From Cellulosimicrobium composti (GTDB lineage Bacteria > Actinomycetota > Actinomycetes > Actinomycetales > Cellulomonadaceae): DNA of 49,243 nt. Positions within the stretch are counted from its first letter, which is position 1. Every line of letters begins with the position of its first letter. Shown here one piece after another: positions 1 to 8,858 of this stretch. A program made the translations under genes and the position numbers. The notes beneath the pieces were generated by a model. That model saw only the letters and a program-made list of their open reading frames with translations, made no database searches and was not told where the DNA came from. Where the stretch lies: assembly GCF_009711085.1 (NCBI RefSeq), contig NZ_WMKA01000028.1, positions 1-49,243 of the forward strand, written 5' to 3'.

Positions 1-795
1 ACCCGGGTCGCGGCGCGCGCCCAGGGCGCCCGCCACGAGGCGAGCGGCCTCGGGCATCGTCACGGGTCGCGGCTCGACGGCGTCGTAGCAGCGCGCCGCG
101 AACGTCCCGGCGGCGGGCCGGGCCTCGGGGTCCTCGCGCAGCGCGGCCGCGAGCTCGGCGTGCAGGGCGGCGAGGTCGCGCGCCTCGGCCGGGTCCTCCG
201 GCCCGGCGTAGGACGGGTGGCTCGACGCGGGCGGCGGCACGAGACCGAGCACGAGACGCGCAAGGTCGCGCACGTCGTCGGCGCTCGTGCCGGTCGCGGG
301 CGCCAGCGGTGGCCGCAGGACGGCACGACCGGCCGGGGTCACGCGCACGCACGCGGCGTCGAGGCCGCCGTGCACGCGCGCGTCGCGGTGCAGCGCGGCG
401 AGCCCCTGCGCGACGGGCACGAGGACCGTGACGGCCTCGGCCGCCCGGAACGGCTCGCGCGCGGCCGCGAGCTCGTCGAGCGGCAGTCCGTCGACGTGGT
501 CGACGAGCACCACGAGCGACGACTCCCCGGCCTGGAGCACGCCCCGCACGCCCGCGAGGTGCTCGTGGTCCTGCGACAGCGCGTCCAGGTGCTCGACGAG
601 CGCGGCGCGCGCACCGGGCTCGGCCGGGACCTCGACGCGTGCGACCTCGCACACCGCACCCGTCGCGTCGGTCGCCACGACGCCCCCGGGCGCTCCGGGC
701 TCGCGGCGCGGCGTCCACCCGGACGCCACGAGCACCGGGAGGACGTCGGCGGGCTCCGCGGGTGGTCGGGGACGGCGGGGGTGCGGCGACGGCAT
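1..795 (-). CDS. Protein-kinase-like (pseudokinase) protein, 3' part cut by window edge
   Basis: The frame is open from an ATG at 795 to the window edge (265 codons seen, no stop). The protein begins MPSPHPRRPRPPAEPADVLP and has the outline of a Ser/Thr protein kinase: a beta-rich N-lobe, a hinge-like LVDHVDGLPLDEL, then LAALHRDARVHGGLDAACVRV where an active kinase has the catalytic loop. The expected HxD aspartate is replaced by Gly-Gly, no DFG motif follows, and no clear VAxK lysine is visible, so catalysis is doubtful. The region continues with helical, Ala/Glu-rich sequence. There is no strong Shine-Dalgarno site; TGAGAT lies 6 nt before the ATG and could be a degenerate leaderless -10. 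The partner and role are unknown. The kinase-like fold is inferred from motif layout only. Confidence 0.6.
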   Translation of the reverse strand, partial: MPSPHPRRPRPPAEPADVLPVLVASGWTPRREPGAPGGVVATDATGAVCEVARVEVPAEPGARAALVEHLDALSQDHEHLAGVRGVLQAGESSLVVLVDHVDGLPLDELAAAREPFRAAEAVTVLVPVAQGLAALHRDARVHGGLDAACVRVTPAGRAVLRPPLAPATGTSADDVRDLARLVLGLVPPPASSHPSYAGPEDPAEARDLAALHAELAAALREDPEARPAAGTFAARCYDAVEPRPVTMPEAARLVAGALGARRDPG

Positions 796-861
796 GCCCC
801 CATCTCACCGTGCGCCGGGGGCGTGCGAGCCGTCGTCCACAGGACGGATCGTCTCGGCGGG

Positions 862-1902
862 TCAGACGTCGAGCAGGCGACCCTCGCGCGCGCTGCGGCG
901 GGCGGCGTCGAGCACCTCGGCGGTCCGGACGGCGTCGTGCGGGTCCACGGGGACCGGGCCCCCGTCGAGGAGCCACGCCGCGACCGCGCGGTAGAAGTCC
1001 GCGTGGCCGCCCGGAGCCTGCGGCACGGGCTCGCGCTCGCGCCCGTGGGTCAGCCAGCCGAGCGTGCCCGCGGGGGCGACGTCGTCGAACACCTCGAACG
1101 GCGAGGCGTCGTTCTCGAACGTCGTGACGACGTACGCGCCGGCCGTCCCGAGCACGCGCGTCCGAGGGCCGGGCGCGCCGACGACGGAGCCGGCCCACAG
1201 CCGGCTCACGACCGTGTGCCCGTCGGCGTCCGGGGCGTGGTGGAGCACGAGGAAGACGTCGTCCTCGGTCGGGGTCGTGTGCGAGCGCAGCTCCGCGCCG
1301 ACCCGCGTGACGCGCCCGAAGAGCTGGGTCGCCGAGTCCACGAGGTGCGGCCCCAGGTCGAGGAGGAGGCCGCCGCCGACGGGGTCGTTCTCCTTCCAGC
1401 GCTGCTGCGGCACCGGGCGCCAGCGCTCCCAGCGCCGCTCGAACGTGTGCACGCGACCGAGGTCGCCGCGCTCCAGCACGGCCTCCAGCGTGAGCTGCTC
1501 GGGGTCCCAGCGGCGGTTCTGGAACACCGTGAGCGGCGTGCCCGCCTCCTCGGCCGCCGCGACGACCGCGCGGGCCTCCGCCGCGCCGAGCGCGAGCGGC
1601 TTGTCCACGACGACGGGCACGCCCGCGCGCGCGAGCGTGGTCGTGTGGTCGGCGTGCAGGGCGGACGGGCTCGCGACCACGACGACGTCGTACGCGTCGC
1701 GGTCGGCGACGAGGCCCGCGAGGTCGTCGTGGAGACCCGCGCCGGGCCAGTCCTCGACGGCGGCCTCGCGGCGCTCGGGCGAGCGGACCACGACGGCCGT
1801 GACCTCGTGCCCGGCCTCGCGCACGAGGCGCGCGTGGATCCCGCGCCCCGCTCCCCCGTACCCGACGATCCCGACCCTGAGCGTGCGTGCGGCGCTGTCC
1901 AT
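862..1902 (-). CDS. Gfo/Idh/MocA family NAD(P)-dependent oxidoreductase
   Basis: 346 aa, starting MDSAARTLRVGIVGYGGAGR. The N-terminal Rossmann fold shows GYGGAGRGIHARL and the family signature VVDKPLAL, whose Lys is the conserved active-site lysine of this family. The C-terminal half is the alpha/beta substrate domain (GGGLLLDLGPHLVDSATQLFG, with the family His). Such enzymes oxidise sugars, inositols or related polyols with NAD(P), in the cytoplasm. The substrate cannot be told from sequence. Length is normal. No sugar transporter or regulator lies next to it, so no pathway can be assigned. The start is supported by a TAGATT -10 element 7 nt upstream, which predicts a leaderless mRNA. The gene is divergent from the secreted nuclease gene that follows. 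Confidence 0.88.
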   Translation of the reverse strand: MDSAARTLRVGIVGYGGAGRGIHARLVREAGHEVTAVVVRSPERREAAVEDWPGAGLHDDLAGLVADRDAYDVVVVASPSALHADHTTTLARAGVPVVVDKPLALGAAEARAVVAAAEEAGTPLTVFQNRRWDPEQLTLEAVLERGDLGRVHTFERRWERWRPVPQQRWKENDPVGGGLLLDLGPHLVDSATQLFGRVTRVGAELRSHTTPTEDDVFLVLHHAPDADGHTVVSRLWAGSVVGAPGPRTRVLGTAGAYVVTTFENDASPFEVFDDVAPAGTLGWLTHGREREPVPQAPGGHADFYRAVAAWLLDGGPVPVDPHDAVRTAEVLDAARRSAREGRLLDV

Positions 1903-1909
1903 GGCGACC

Positions 1910-1915
1910 AATCTA
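1910..1915 (-). promoter_or_regulatory. -10 element, leaderless start of the Gfo/Idh gene
   Basis: Minus-strand TAGATT followed by 7 nt (GGTCGCC) and then the ATG at 1902. This fits an actinobacterial TANNNT -10 with transcription starting at or next to the A of ATG. Confidence 0.55.
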
Positions 1916-1991
1916 GCCGCGCGTCGCGCCGGCGCCGGGAGGCTCCGCGACGTGGTCGGAGCACTCTCTCGGACCTGGCAGAATGTCGGCG

Positions 1992-2020
1992 TTGGTCCGG
2001 TATGGATCGCTGCGTACCGT
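1992..2020 (+). promoter_or_regulatory. Candidate sigma-70-type promoter of the HNH nuclease gene
   Basis: TTGGTC (1992-1997), 17-bp spacer, TACCGT (2015-2020). The spacing is ideal and the site lies about 45 bp before the TTG start, giving a leader that carries the Shine-Dalgarno site GGGAAGG. Inferred from sequence only. Confidence 0.4.
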
Positions 2021-2064
2021 CTCGCACGGGTCGGGCCGAGAATCGGTTTCGGGAAGGTCGTCCC

Positions 2065-2778
2065 TTGAGCACCACGAGCCGCCGAGTCCCTCGTCGGAGT
2101 GTCCTGCGCTACGTCCTCATCGCGCTCGCGTTCGCGATCGTCGTCGCGAACGTCGTCAACCAGCAGTCGGTCGCCGCGGACGACGCGCCCGACCCCTCCC
2201 CCGGCAGCGCGCTCGAGGCGCTCTCCCGGCTGGAGGTCAAGGGCCCGGGCCCCGACACCGGCTACGAGCGCGCGCTGTTCGGGCCCGCGTGGGCGGACGT
2301 CGACGGCAACGGGTGCGACACGCGCAACGACATCCTCACGCGCGACCTCACCGACATCACGTACTCGACGCGCGGCGACGTGTGCGAGGTGCGCACCGGG
2401 ACCTTCCAGGACCCGTACACCGGCGAGACGATCGACTTCCGCCGGGGCAACGCGACGAGCATGGCCGTCCAGATCGACCACGTCGTCCCGCTGCTCGACG
2501 CATGGCGCAAGGGCGCCCGGACCTGGGACGACGAGACGCGTCGGCAGTTCGCGAACGACCCGCTCAACCTGCTCGCGTCCGACGGCCCGGCCAACCAGTC
2601 CAAGGGGGCGCGGGACGCGTCGGCGTGGCTCCCCCCGAACCACGCCTTCCGCTGCCCGTACGTCGCGCGCCAGATCGCGGTGAAGACCGCCTACGAGCTC
2701 GCGGTCACCCCGTCGGAGTCGGAGGCGATGGCGCGGGTGCTCGAGGACTGCCCGGCCGAGCCGCTCCCCGCGGGCTGA
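2065..2778 (+). CDS. Secreted or membrane-anchored HNH endonuclease family protein (DUF1524-like)
   Basis: 237 aa from a TTG start chosen because GGGAAGG lies 7 nt upstream; an in-frame ATG at 2002 lacks such a site. The N-terminus (TTSRRVPRRSVLRYVLIALA and following) is a basic stretch plus one hydrophobic segment, a signal peptide or anchor, so the nuclease domain should act outside the membrane. The nuclease core shows IDHVVPLLDAWRKGARTWDD, then FANDPLNLLASDGPANQSKG and WLPPN: the His-metal motif with the Asn and Lys positions typical of the actinobacterial DUF1524-like nucleases. Likely roles are extracellular DNA degradation or nutrient scavenging (inference). The last 88 bp overlap the 3' end of the convergent MMPL gene. 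Confidence 0.82.
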   Translation: MSTTSRRVPRRSVLRYVLIALAFAIVVANVVNQQSVAADDAPDPSPGSALEALSRLEVKGPGPDTGYERALFGPAWADVDGNGCDTRNDILTRDLTDITYSTRGDVCEVRTGTFQDPYTGETIDFRRGNATSMAVQIDHVVPLLDAWRKGARTWDDETRRQFANDPLNLLASDGPANQSKGARDASAWLPPNHAFRCPYVARQIAVKTAYELAVTPSESEAMARVLEDCPAEPLPAG

Positions 2779-5069
2779 TCGGGGGCTCCCGGCCCGCGGT
2801 CGAGCCGACCGAGCGCGCTCGGCCACCACGCGCGCCGCCCGACGTCGTGCACGAGGGCGGGCACGAGCAGCGACCGCACGACGAGCGTGTCGACGAGGAC
2901 GCCGAACGCCACGATGAAGGCGAGCTGCGCGAGGAACAGCAGCGGGATGATGCCCAGCGCGGCGAACGTCGCGGCCAGCACGACGCCCGCCGACGTGATG
3001 ACGGACCCCGTGACCGCGAGACCCCGCAGCACGCCCCGGCGCGTCCCGACCCGCAGGCTCTCCTCCCGCACGCGCGTCATGAGGAAGATCGAGTAGTCGA
3101 CCCCGAGCGCGACGAGGAAGCAGAAGGCGTAGAGCGGCACGGCCGGGTCGGCGCCCGGGAAGTCGAGCACGTGGTTGAACACGAGCGCGGCGACGCCCAG
3201 CGCGGCCCCGAACGACAGCACGTTCGCGAGCATGAGCAGCACCGGCGCGAGCACGGACCGCAGGAGCAGGACGAGGATCAGCAGGATCACGACGAGCACG
3301 ACGGGCACGATCACCCGCAGGTCGCGCTGCCCGGCGAGCTGCGTGTCGAGCCGCTCGGCGGCCGCGCCGCCGACCAGCGCGTCGGGGGACACGTCGTGCA
3401 CGGCGTCGCGGAGCGCGGAGACGGTCTCCACCGCCTCCTGGCTGTCCGACGGCGCGTCGGTCGTGACGTCGACCCGCACCTGCCCGTCGACGACGAGCGG
3501 GTCGCCCTGGGCGGGCGCCCCGGGCGCGACGGCGGGCTGGTCGGTGACGGGCGTCGCCGCCGCGACCCCGGCGGTGCCCTCGGCGGCCGCGACGACCGCG
3601 TCGAGGTCCGCCTCCGGCGCGATCACGGTGGCGGGCTGCGCGGACACGCCCTCGAAGTGCGCGGTGAGCGCCTCCTCGCCCGCGACGGAGTCGACGTCCG
3701 CGAGGAAGACCTCCGAGTCGCCCGTCCCGTCGGCGTCGAGCGTCGGGACGAACGCGGCGCACGCGGCGAGCACGACGGCCGTCGCGATCCACACGCGACG
3801 GTCGTGCCGGCCGACGAAGCTCGCGACGCGCGACCACACGCCGTGACCCTCGATGCTCACGCTGTTCTCGCTCTCGGGCGTCGCGGCGGTGGCCGCGTCG
3901 TCGTGCGCGGCGTGGTCGCCGTCGTACCGGGGCATGCGCGGCCAGAACAGTGCGCGGGACCGCTGCCCGGCGACGAGCAGGAGCGCGGGCAGGAGCGTGA
4001 GCGCCGCGACGAACGCGGCGCCGATGCCGATCGCCGCGACGGGCCCGAGGCTGCGGTTGGACGACAGGTCGGACAGGAGCAGGCAGAGCAGGCCCGCGAC
4101 GACGGTGCCGGCGCTCGCCGCGATCGGCTCGACCGAGGCCCGCACGGCGCGGCGCAGCGCCGTGGCCGTCGACCGGACGAGGCGCAGCTCCTCGCGGTAG
4201 CGCGCCACCACGAGCAACGAGTAGTCGACGGCGGCCCCGACGACGAGGATCGACAGGATGCCCTGGGACTGCCCGTTGAGCGTCAGCACGTCCGCCGCCG
4301 CGAGCTCGTAGACGACGAGACCGGCGAGGGTGAGCGCGAGCACGGCCGTGAGGATGACGATGAACGGCAGGATCGGCGAGCGGTAGACGACCGCGAGGAT
4401 GACGAGCACCGCGCCGAGCGCGACGAGCAGGAGCACGGTGTCGATCCCGCCGAACGCGGTGACGAGGTCGGCCACGAACCCGGCGGGCCCGGTGACCCGG
4501 ACGTCGAGCGCGGTGTCCGCGAGACCACCCGCGGACGACCCCTCGGCGGCGAGGTCGCGCAGCGCGCCGACGGCGAGCTCGCTCACGCTGTCCTCGTCGG
4601 CGCCGATCCGGTCGGACGCGACGGACGCGTCGAGCGACACGACGACGAGCGCCGCCTCCCCGTCCTCCGACGGCACGAGCACGGGGTCGGCGACGGAGAC
4701 GTCGCCCACGGTCGCGGGCTCGTCGCCCGACGTGCCCTCGAGCGGGGCGCCGGGGAGAGCCTTCGCGTAGGCGTCGAGCGCGGCCAGGTCGTCGGGCGTG
4801 AGCGCGCCACCGTCCCGGGAGGTCGCGACGACGAGCGCCGGCAGGGTCTCGGAGTCCGTGAACTCCTGCGCGACCTCCGCGGCCCGCGTGGACTCGGCGC
4901 TCGCGGGCAGGAACGCCGCGGCGTCGTTGGTCTGGACGCTGCTCAGCCGGCCCTGCGCCTGGCCGCCCAGGGCGCCGATGGCCATCCAGAGACCGATGAC
5001 TGCGACAATGACCAGTCCGCGGAGGAACCCGCTCGTCCTATTGCTCAGCATGCTGAGGAATGGTGCCAT
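2691..5069 (-). CDS. MMPL/RND-family membrane transporter
   Basis: About 792 aa from the ATG at 5069 (MAPFLSMLSNRTSGFLRGLV). An N-terminal membrane segment is followed by a large extracytoplasmic loop, then a cluster of membrane helices with AVDYSLLVVARYREELR. The pattern repeats in the second half with GVDYSIFLMTRVREESLR. Two such repeats are the hallmark of MmpL/ActII-3 proteins, proton-driven exporters of lipids or drugs. The substrate is unknown; a divergent MarR regulator suggests inducible drug or fatty-acid export (inference). The start is uncertain: an in-frame GTG at 5102 would overlap the MarR gene, and an ATG at 5051 is also possible. None has a good Shine-Dalgarno site. The 3' end runs 88 bp into the convergent nuclease gene. 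Confidence 0.9.
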   Translation of the reverse strand: MAPFLSMLSNRTSGFLRGLVIVAVIGLWMAIGALGGQAQGRLSSVQTNDAAAFLPASAESTRAAEVAQEFTDSETLPALVVATSRDGGALTPDDLAALDAYAKALPGAPLEGTSGDEPATVGDVSVADPVLVPSEDGEAALVVVSLDASVASDRIGADEDSVSELAVGALRDLAAEGSSAGGLADTALDVRVTGPAGFVADLVTAFGGIDTVLLLVALGAVLVILAVVYRSPILPFIVILTAVLALTLAGLVVYELAAADVLTLNGQSQGILSILVVGAAVDYSLLVVARYREELRLVRSTATALRRAVRASVEPIAASAGTVVAGLLCLLLSDLSSNRSLGPVAAIGIGAAFVAALTLLPALLLVAGQRSRALFWPRMPRYDGDHAAHDDAATAATPESENSVSIEGHGVWSRVASFVGRHDRRVWIATAVVLAACAAFVPTLDADGTGDSEVFLADVDSVAGEEALTAHFEGVSAQPATVIAPEADLDAVVAAAEGTAGVAAATPVTDQPAVAPGAPAQGDPLVVDGQVRVDVTTDAPSDSQEAVETVSALRDAVHDVSPDALVGGAAAERLDTQLAGQRDLRVIVPVVLVVILLILVLLLRSVLAPVLLMLANVLSFGAALGVAALVFNHVLDFPGADPAVPLYAFCFLVALGVDYSIFLMTRVREESLRVGTRRGVLRGLAVTGSVITSAGVVLAATFAALGIIPLLFLAQLAFIVAFGVLVDTLVVRSLLVPALVHDVGRRAWWPSALGRLDRGPGAPDQPAGSGSAGQSSSTRAIASDSDGVTASS
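5041..5060. promoter_or_regulatory. Candidate MarR operator (near-perfect 20-bp palindrome)
   Basis: The core CTCAGCATGCTGAG (5044-5057) is a perfect 14-bp palindrome, flanked by TT and AA that also pair, with one mismatch on each side. It lies at the 5' end of the MMPL gene, 30 bp from the start of the divergent MarR gene, where an autoregulating MarR dimer would be expected to bind. Inference. Confidence 0.4.
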
Positions 5070-5089
5070 GGTGCTGGGAGGTTTGCACG

Positions 5090-5593
5090 TTGGAGTACTC
5101 ACCGAGCGACAGCACCGGGCCGTACGCCGGCCCGGACGTCGGCGACCCCGCGCCCTCGGACCCCCGGGAGTGGGCGACCGGGCGACTGCTGTTCGCCGTC
5201 GCGCGCCGGATCGAGCGGGAGTGGAACGCCCACCTCGGCCGGTGGGACCTCAACCACGCCGGGTTCCCCGTGCTCATGCACCTGCTCGGCGGGCCGCAGT
5301 CGCAGCGCGCCCTCGCCGACGAGTCGGGTGTGACCGAGCAGACGATGAGCCGGATCGTGGCGCGGCTCGAGCGCGCCGGGTACGTGACGCGCACTGACGA
5401 CCCGGCCGACCGCCGTCGTCGCCTCGTCGCGATCACGACGGACGGGCGCGAGGCAGGGCTCGCCGCCGCGCGCCGTCGTCCCGCCGAGGAGCTCGCGACG
5501 CGCGGTCTCGGCGACGAGCAGGTCGCCGCGCTGCGCGAGGCGCTGCTCACACTTCTCGAGACCCTGCCCCGCTCCCCCCACGACGAGGACTAG
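5090..5593 (+). CDS. MarR family transcriptional regulator
   Basis: 167 aa. The TTG start at 5090 is chosen because GGGAGG (5076-5081) sits 8 nt upstream; an ATG at 5060 in the same frame lacks a site and would run further into the MMPL gene. The winged helix-turn-helix is clear: QRALADESGVTEQTMSRIVA is the recognition unit and DDPADRRRRLVAITTDGRE the wing with the family D-x-R-x-R pattern. MarR dimers usually repress a neighbouring efflux gene and release DNA when a phenolic or drug ligand binds. The divergent MMPL gene is the obvious target. The stop codon TAG doubles as the start of the lipB -10 element. Confidence 0.88.
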   Translation: MEYSPSDSTGPYAGPDVGDPAPSDPREWATGRLLFAVARRIEREWNAHLGRWDLNHAGFPVLMHLLGGPQSQRALADESGVTEQTMSRIVARLERAGYVTRTDDPADRRRRLVAITTDGREAGLAAARRRPAEELATRGLGDEQVAALREALLTLLETLPRSPHDED

Positions 5594-5596
5594 CCT
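5591..5596 (+). promoter_or_regulatory. -10 element, leaderless start of lipB
   Basis: TAGCCT, then 6 nt (GTCCGG), then the lipB ATG. The TAG is also the stop codon of the MarR gene. Confidence 0.5.
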
Positions 5597-5602
5597 GTCC
5601 GG

Positions 5603-6289
5603 ATGGACCTGCTCGCGCTGCCGGGGATCACGGACTACCACGCGGCCTGGGAGCTGCAGCGGACGGTGCACGACGACGTCGTCTCGGCTGCTCGGCCCGA
5701 CACCCTGATCCTCGTGGAGCACCCCGACGTCTACACCGCCGGGCGCCGGACCAACCGCTCCGAGCGGCCCGACGACGGCACGCCCGTCGTGGACGTCGAC
5801 CGCGGCGGGAAGATCACGTGGCACGGGCCCGGCCAGCAGGTCGTGTACCCGATCGTCCGGCTCGTCGAGCCCGTCGACGTCGTCGCGTACGTGCGCGCGC
5901 TCGAGGAGGCCGTCATGGCCGTCTGCGCGCGCCTCGGGCTCGCGACGATGCGCGTCGAGGGGCGCAGCGGCGTGTGGGTCGCCGCGGACGAGACGCGCCG
6001 CGAGCGCAAGGTCTGCGCGATCGGCGTGCGCGTCGCGCGCGGCGTGACGATGCACGGGCTCGCGCTCAACTGCGACCCGGACCTGTCGCGCTTCGACCGG
6101 ATCGTCCCGTGCGGCATCGAGGACGCCGACGTGACGTCCCTCACGGCCGAGCTCGGGCGCGACGTCACGCTCGCCGAGGTCGCCCCGCTGCTCGTGGCGG
6201 CCCTGGAGGACGCGCTCGCTCCGCTGCTCGCCGCGAGCGCCGCCCCGGCGCCCGCCCCCGACGCCCCGCAGGACGCGCTCGCGGGCTAG
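5603..6289 (+). CDS. lipB: Octanoyl-ACP:protein N-octanoyltransferase (LipB)
   Basis: 228 aa. LipB moves octanoate from acyl carrier protein to the lipoyl-domain lysine of E2 subunits and GcvH, the first step of lipoate synthesis in the cytoplasm. Family motifs are intact: [18 protein letters not shown], the lysine loop [10 protein letters not shown], and the catalytic cysteine in [13 protein letters not shown]. The length is close to the usual 210-240 aa. The last 20 residues are an Ala/Pro-rich tail. lipA lies downstream, separated by an MFS gene, so the usual lipB-lipA pair is split. No Shine-Dalgarno site precedes the ATG; a -10 element 6 nt upstream suggests a leaderless transcript. Confidence 0.96.
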   Translation: MDLLALPGITDYHAAWELQRTVHDDVVSAARPDTLILVEHPDVYTAGRRTNRSERPDDGTPVVDVDRGGKITWHGPGQQVVYPIVRLVEPVDVVAYVRALEEAVMAVCARLGLATMRVEGRSGVWVAADETRRERKVCAIGVRVARGVTMHGLALNCDPDLSRFDRIVPCGIEDADVTSLTAELGRDVTLAEVAPLLVAALEDALAPLLAASAAPAPAPDAPQDALAG

Positions 6290-6371
6290 GCTGGTCGCAC
6301 CAGGGAACGTTCGCGCGCCGGAGTACGGGTGGGTCGGCGCGCGGTAGGACGTACCCCGAGGACCGCACCGC

Positions 6372-7733
6372 ATGACCACCACCGTCGCGCGCCCAGCGTC
6401 GCCCGACAGCGCCGCCGCGCCGTCCCCCCTTCCGCCGCCGCCCGCGGCGCCTCTCCCCGCAGCCCCGGCCCGCACCGGCTACGCGCGCCTGCCGCAGCTC
6501 GCGGGGCGCGCGTTCCTCCCGGTCGCCTTCCTCGCCCGGCTCCCGTTCTCGATGCTCACGATCGGGACGCTGCTGCTCGTGACGTCGACCACGTCGTCCG
6601 TCGCGCTCGGCGGGCTCGCGTCGGCCGCGACGGCGCTCGGGACCGCGGTCGGGGGCCCGACCCAGGGCGTCCTCGCCGACCGCGTCGGCCAGCGCCGCGT
6701 CCTGCTCGTGTGCGTGCCCCTCGCGACGCTCGCCGTGCTCGGCCTCGTGCTCGCGGCCTCGACCCCCGGCGCGACGGCGGCCGTCCTGGTGGCCGCCGCG
6801 GCGACCGGCGCGAGCGCTCCGCAGGTCGGCCCGCTCGCGCGCGTCCGCTGGCTGCGGCTCGCCCACGCCGAGCCGCGGACCGTGGGCGCCGCGATGAGCT
6901 ACGAGAGCACGGCGGACGAGGTGAGCTTCGTGCTCGGCCCCGCGCTCGTCGGCGTGCTCGCGTCCGCGGGCTCGCCGCAGGCCGCGGTCCTCGCGGCCGC
7001 AGGCGGCATCGCCGTCTTCGGCACGGCGTTCGCGCTCCACCCCACGGCGCGCGCCGCCGCACCGCACGCGCCAGACGCCGAGCCGGCACCCGGGACGACG
7101 GACGCACCGGTGGGCGCGATGCCCGCGCCCGCGACGCCCCGGGTGGGCACGGCGGCGCTCGTGCGGCGCGAGGGCGTCGCGCTCGTCGGCATGCTCGCGA
7201 TGGGTCTGCTCTTCGGCGGGACGCAGGCCGCGCTCACCGCGCTGACCCGCGACGCGGGCGTGCCCGGCAGCGCCGGCCTCGTGTACGCCGTGATGGGCGT
7301 CGGCTCGGCCGTGACGGCGCTCGCCGTCGTCGCGCTCCCCCGCCGCTGGGGCCTGCGCGGCCGCTGGGTCACGTTCGCCGCCGGGCTGCTCGCCGGGACG
7401 CTCGCCCTCGTGCTCGCGGCCGCCGGCGGCTCGCTCGCCGCGGTCGTCGTCGCCGTCGCCGCGACGGGCCTGTTCGTCGGGCCGGTCATGGTCACGGTGT
7501 TCACGGTCGCCGGCGAGCGTGCGCCCGCCGGGCGGACCGCGGCGGCGATGACGCTCGTCGCGAGCGCGAACGTCGTCGGCGTCGCGATGGGCGCGTCGGG
7601 CGGCGGTGCCCTCGCGGACGGCGTCGCGACGACCGCCGCGTTCGCCCTGCCCGTCGTCGCGGCGGCCCTGCTCGTCGTCACCGGGGTGTCGTTGACGTCA
7701 CGTCCACAGGTCGACCGCGACCGCGTAGTCTGA
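6372..7733 (+). CDS. MFS transporter
   Basis: 453 aa with about 12 hydrophobic segments after a proline-rich N-terminus. [17 protein letters not shown] is the loop 2-3 motif of the major facilitator superfamily (D-x-x-G-x-R-R). A hydrophilic Ala/Pro/Thr-rich linker near residues 230-260 separates the two six-helix halves. The substrate is unknown; overall it resembles actinobacterial drug or sugar exporters. GAGGA lies 9 nt before the ATG. It sits between lipB and lipA on the same strand, 82 bp after lipB, and a TAGGCT at the lipB stop (6287-6292) could serve as its -10 with a leader of about 70 nt. No sequence feature ties it to lipoate. Confidence 0.85.
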   Translation: MTTTVARPASPDSAAAPSPLPPPPAAPLPAAPARTGYARLPQLAGRAFLPVAFLARLPFSMLTIGTLLLVTSTTSSVALGGLASAATALGTAVGGPTQGVLADRVGQRRVLLVCVPLATLAVLGLVLAASTPGATAAVLVAAAATGASAPQVGPLARVRWLRLAHAEPRTVGAAMSYESTADEVSFVLGPALVGVLASAGSPQAAVLAAAGGIAVFGTAFALHPTARAAAPHAPDAEPAPGTTDAPVGAMPAPATPRVGTAALVRREGVALVGMLAMGLLFGGTQAALTALTRDAGVPGSAGLVYAVMGVGSAVTALAVVALPRRWGLRGRWVTFAAGLLAGTLALVLAAAGGSLAAVVVAVAATGLFVGPVMVTVFTVAGERAPAGRTAAAMTLVASANVVGVAMGASGGGALADGVATTAAFALPVVAAALLVVTGVSLTSRPQVDRDRVV

Positions 7734-7837
7734 CCGGAGTCCGGCGTCGTACCCGGGCGCGCGCACCCACCGTGCGCCGCCCACCCGCCTGCTCGGCGAC
7801 GTCGGCTCTCACTCGCCACGACGACCGGGAGACACCC

Positions 7838-8848
7838 GTGACGATCGCACCAGAAGGACGGCGCATGCTGCGGGTCGAGGCCCGCAACGCCGCGACGCCG
7901 ATCGAGAAGAAGCCCGAGTGGATCAAGACTCGCGCGACCATGGGCCCGGAGTACTCCGAGCTCAAGGGACTCGTGAAGCGCGAGGGTCTGCACACGGTCT
8001 GCGAGGAGGCGGGCTGTCCCAACATCTTCGAGTGCTGGGAGGACCGCGAGGCGACGTTCCTCATCGGTGGCGACCAGTGCACGCGGCGGTGCGACTTCTG
8101 CCAGATCGACACGGGCAAGCCGGCCGACTTCGACGCCGACGAGCCGCGCCGCGTCGCGGAGTCCGTCCAGGCGATGGGCCTGCGCTACTCCACCGTCACG
8201 GGCGTCGCGCGCGACGACCTGCCCGACGGCGGCGCCTGGCTCTACGCGGAGACGGTCCGCCAGATCCACGCGCTCAACCCGGGCACGGGCGTCGAGCTGC
8301 TCATCCCGGACTTCAACGCGATCCCCGAGCTCCTCGACGAGGTGAACGACTCGCGCCCGGAGGTGCTCGCGCACAACCTCGAGACCGTGCCGCGCATCTT
8401 CAAGCAGATCCGCCCCGGCTTCCGGTACGAGCGCTCGCTGTCGGTGCTCACGCGCGCCCGCGAGGCCGGCCTCGTCACGAAGTCAAACATCATCCTCGGC
8501 ATGGGCGAGACGATGGACGAGGCGAAGGAGGCGCTGCAGGACCTGCACGACGCCGGCTGCGACCTCGTGACCATCACCCAGTACCTGCGCCCGTCGCTGC
8601 GTCACCACCCGGTCGACCGGTGGGTCAAGCCCGAGGAGTTCGTCGAGCTCTCCGACGCGGCCGAGGAGATCGGCTTCCTGGGCGTCATGTCGGGTCCGCT
8701 CGTGCGCTCGTCGTACCGCGCGGGCCGGCTGTGGGGCCAGGCGATGACGCGTCGCGGCATGCAGGTCCCCGAGGCGCTCGCGCACCTCGCGGAGCCGACG
8801 ACGTCGCGCCAGGAGGCCGCGAGCCTGCTGGCCCGCGCGCCCCACTAG
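7838..8848 (+). CDS. lipA: Lipoyl synthase (radical SAM, LipA)
   Basis: 336 aa from a GTG at 7838 ([17 protein letters not shown]), with GGGAG about 6 nt upstream and an N-terminus matching other actinobacterial LipA. The enzyme inserts two sulfurs into protein-bound octanoyl groups. Both iron-sulfur sites are present: the auxiliary cluster [13 protein letters not shown] (C-x4-C-x5-C) and the radical SAM cluster CTRRCDFCQ (C-x3-C-x2-C). The C-terminal serine motif VRSSYRAG, which ligates the auxiliary cluster, is also intact. The 104 bp upstream hold no recognisable riboswitch. The TAG stop is part of the -10 element of the next gene. Confidence 0.97.
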   Translation: MTIAPEGRRMLRVEARNAATPIEKKPEWIKTRATMGPEYSELKGLVKREGLHTVCEEAGCPNIFECWEDREATFLIGGDQCTRRCDFCQIDTGKPADFDADEPRRVAESVQAMGLRYSTVTGVARDDLPDGGAWLYAETVRQIHALNPGTGVELLIPDFNAIPELLDEVNDSRPEVLAHNLETVPRIFKQIRPGFRYERSLSVLTRAREAGLVTKSNIILGMGETMDEAKEALQDLHDAGCDLVTITQYLRPSLRHHPVDRWVKPEEFVELSDAAEEIGFLGVMSGPLVRSSYRAGRLWGQAMTRRGMQVPEALAHLAEPTTSRQEAASLLARAPH

Positions 8849-8851
8849 ACT
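8846..8851 (+). promoter_or_regulatory. -10 element, leaderless start of the DUF4191 gene
   Basis: TAGACT followed by 7 nt (GAGCGGC) and the ATG at 8859. It overlaps the lipA stop codon. Confidence 0.5.
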
Positions 8852-8858
8852 GAGCGGC

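Noticed and set aside
2002-2064. Upstream ATG for the HNH nuclease gene
   Set aside because: It overlaps the predicted promoter -10 (2015-2020) and has no Shine-Dalgarno site, whereas the TTG at 2065 has one and leaves a good signal peptide.
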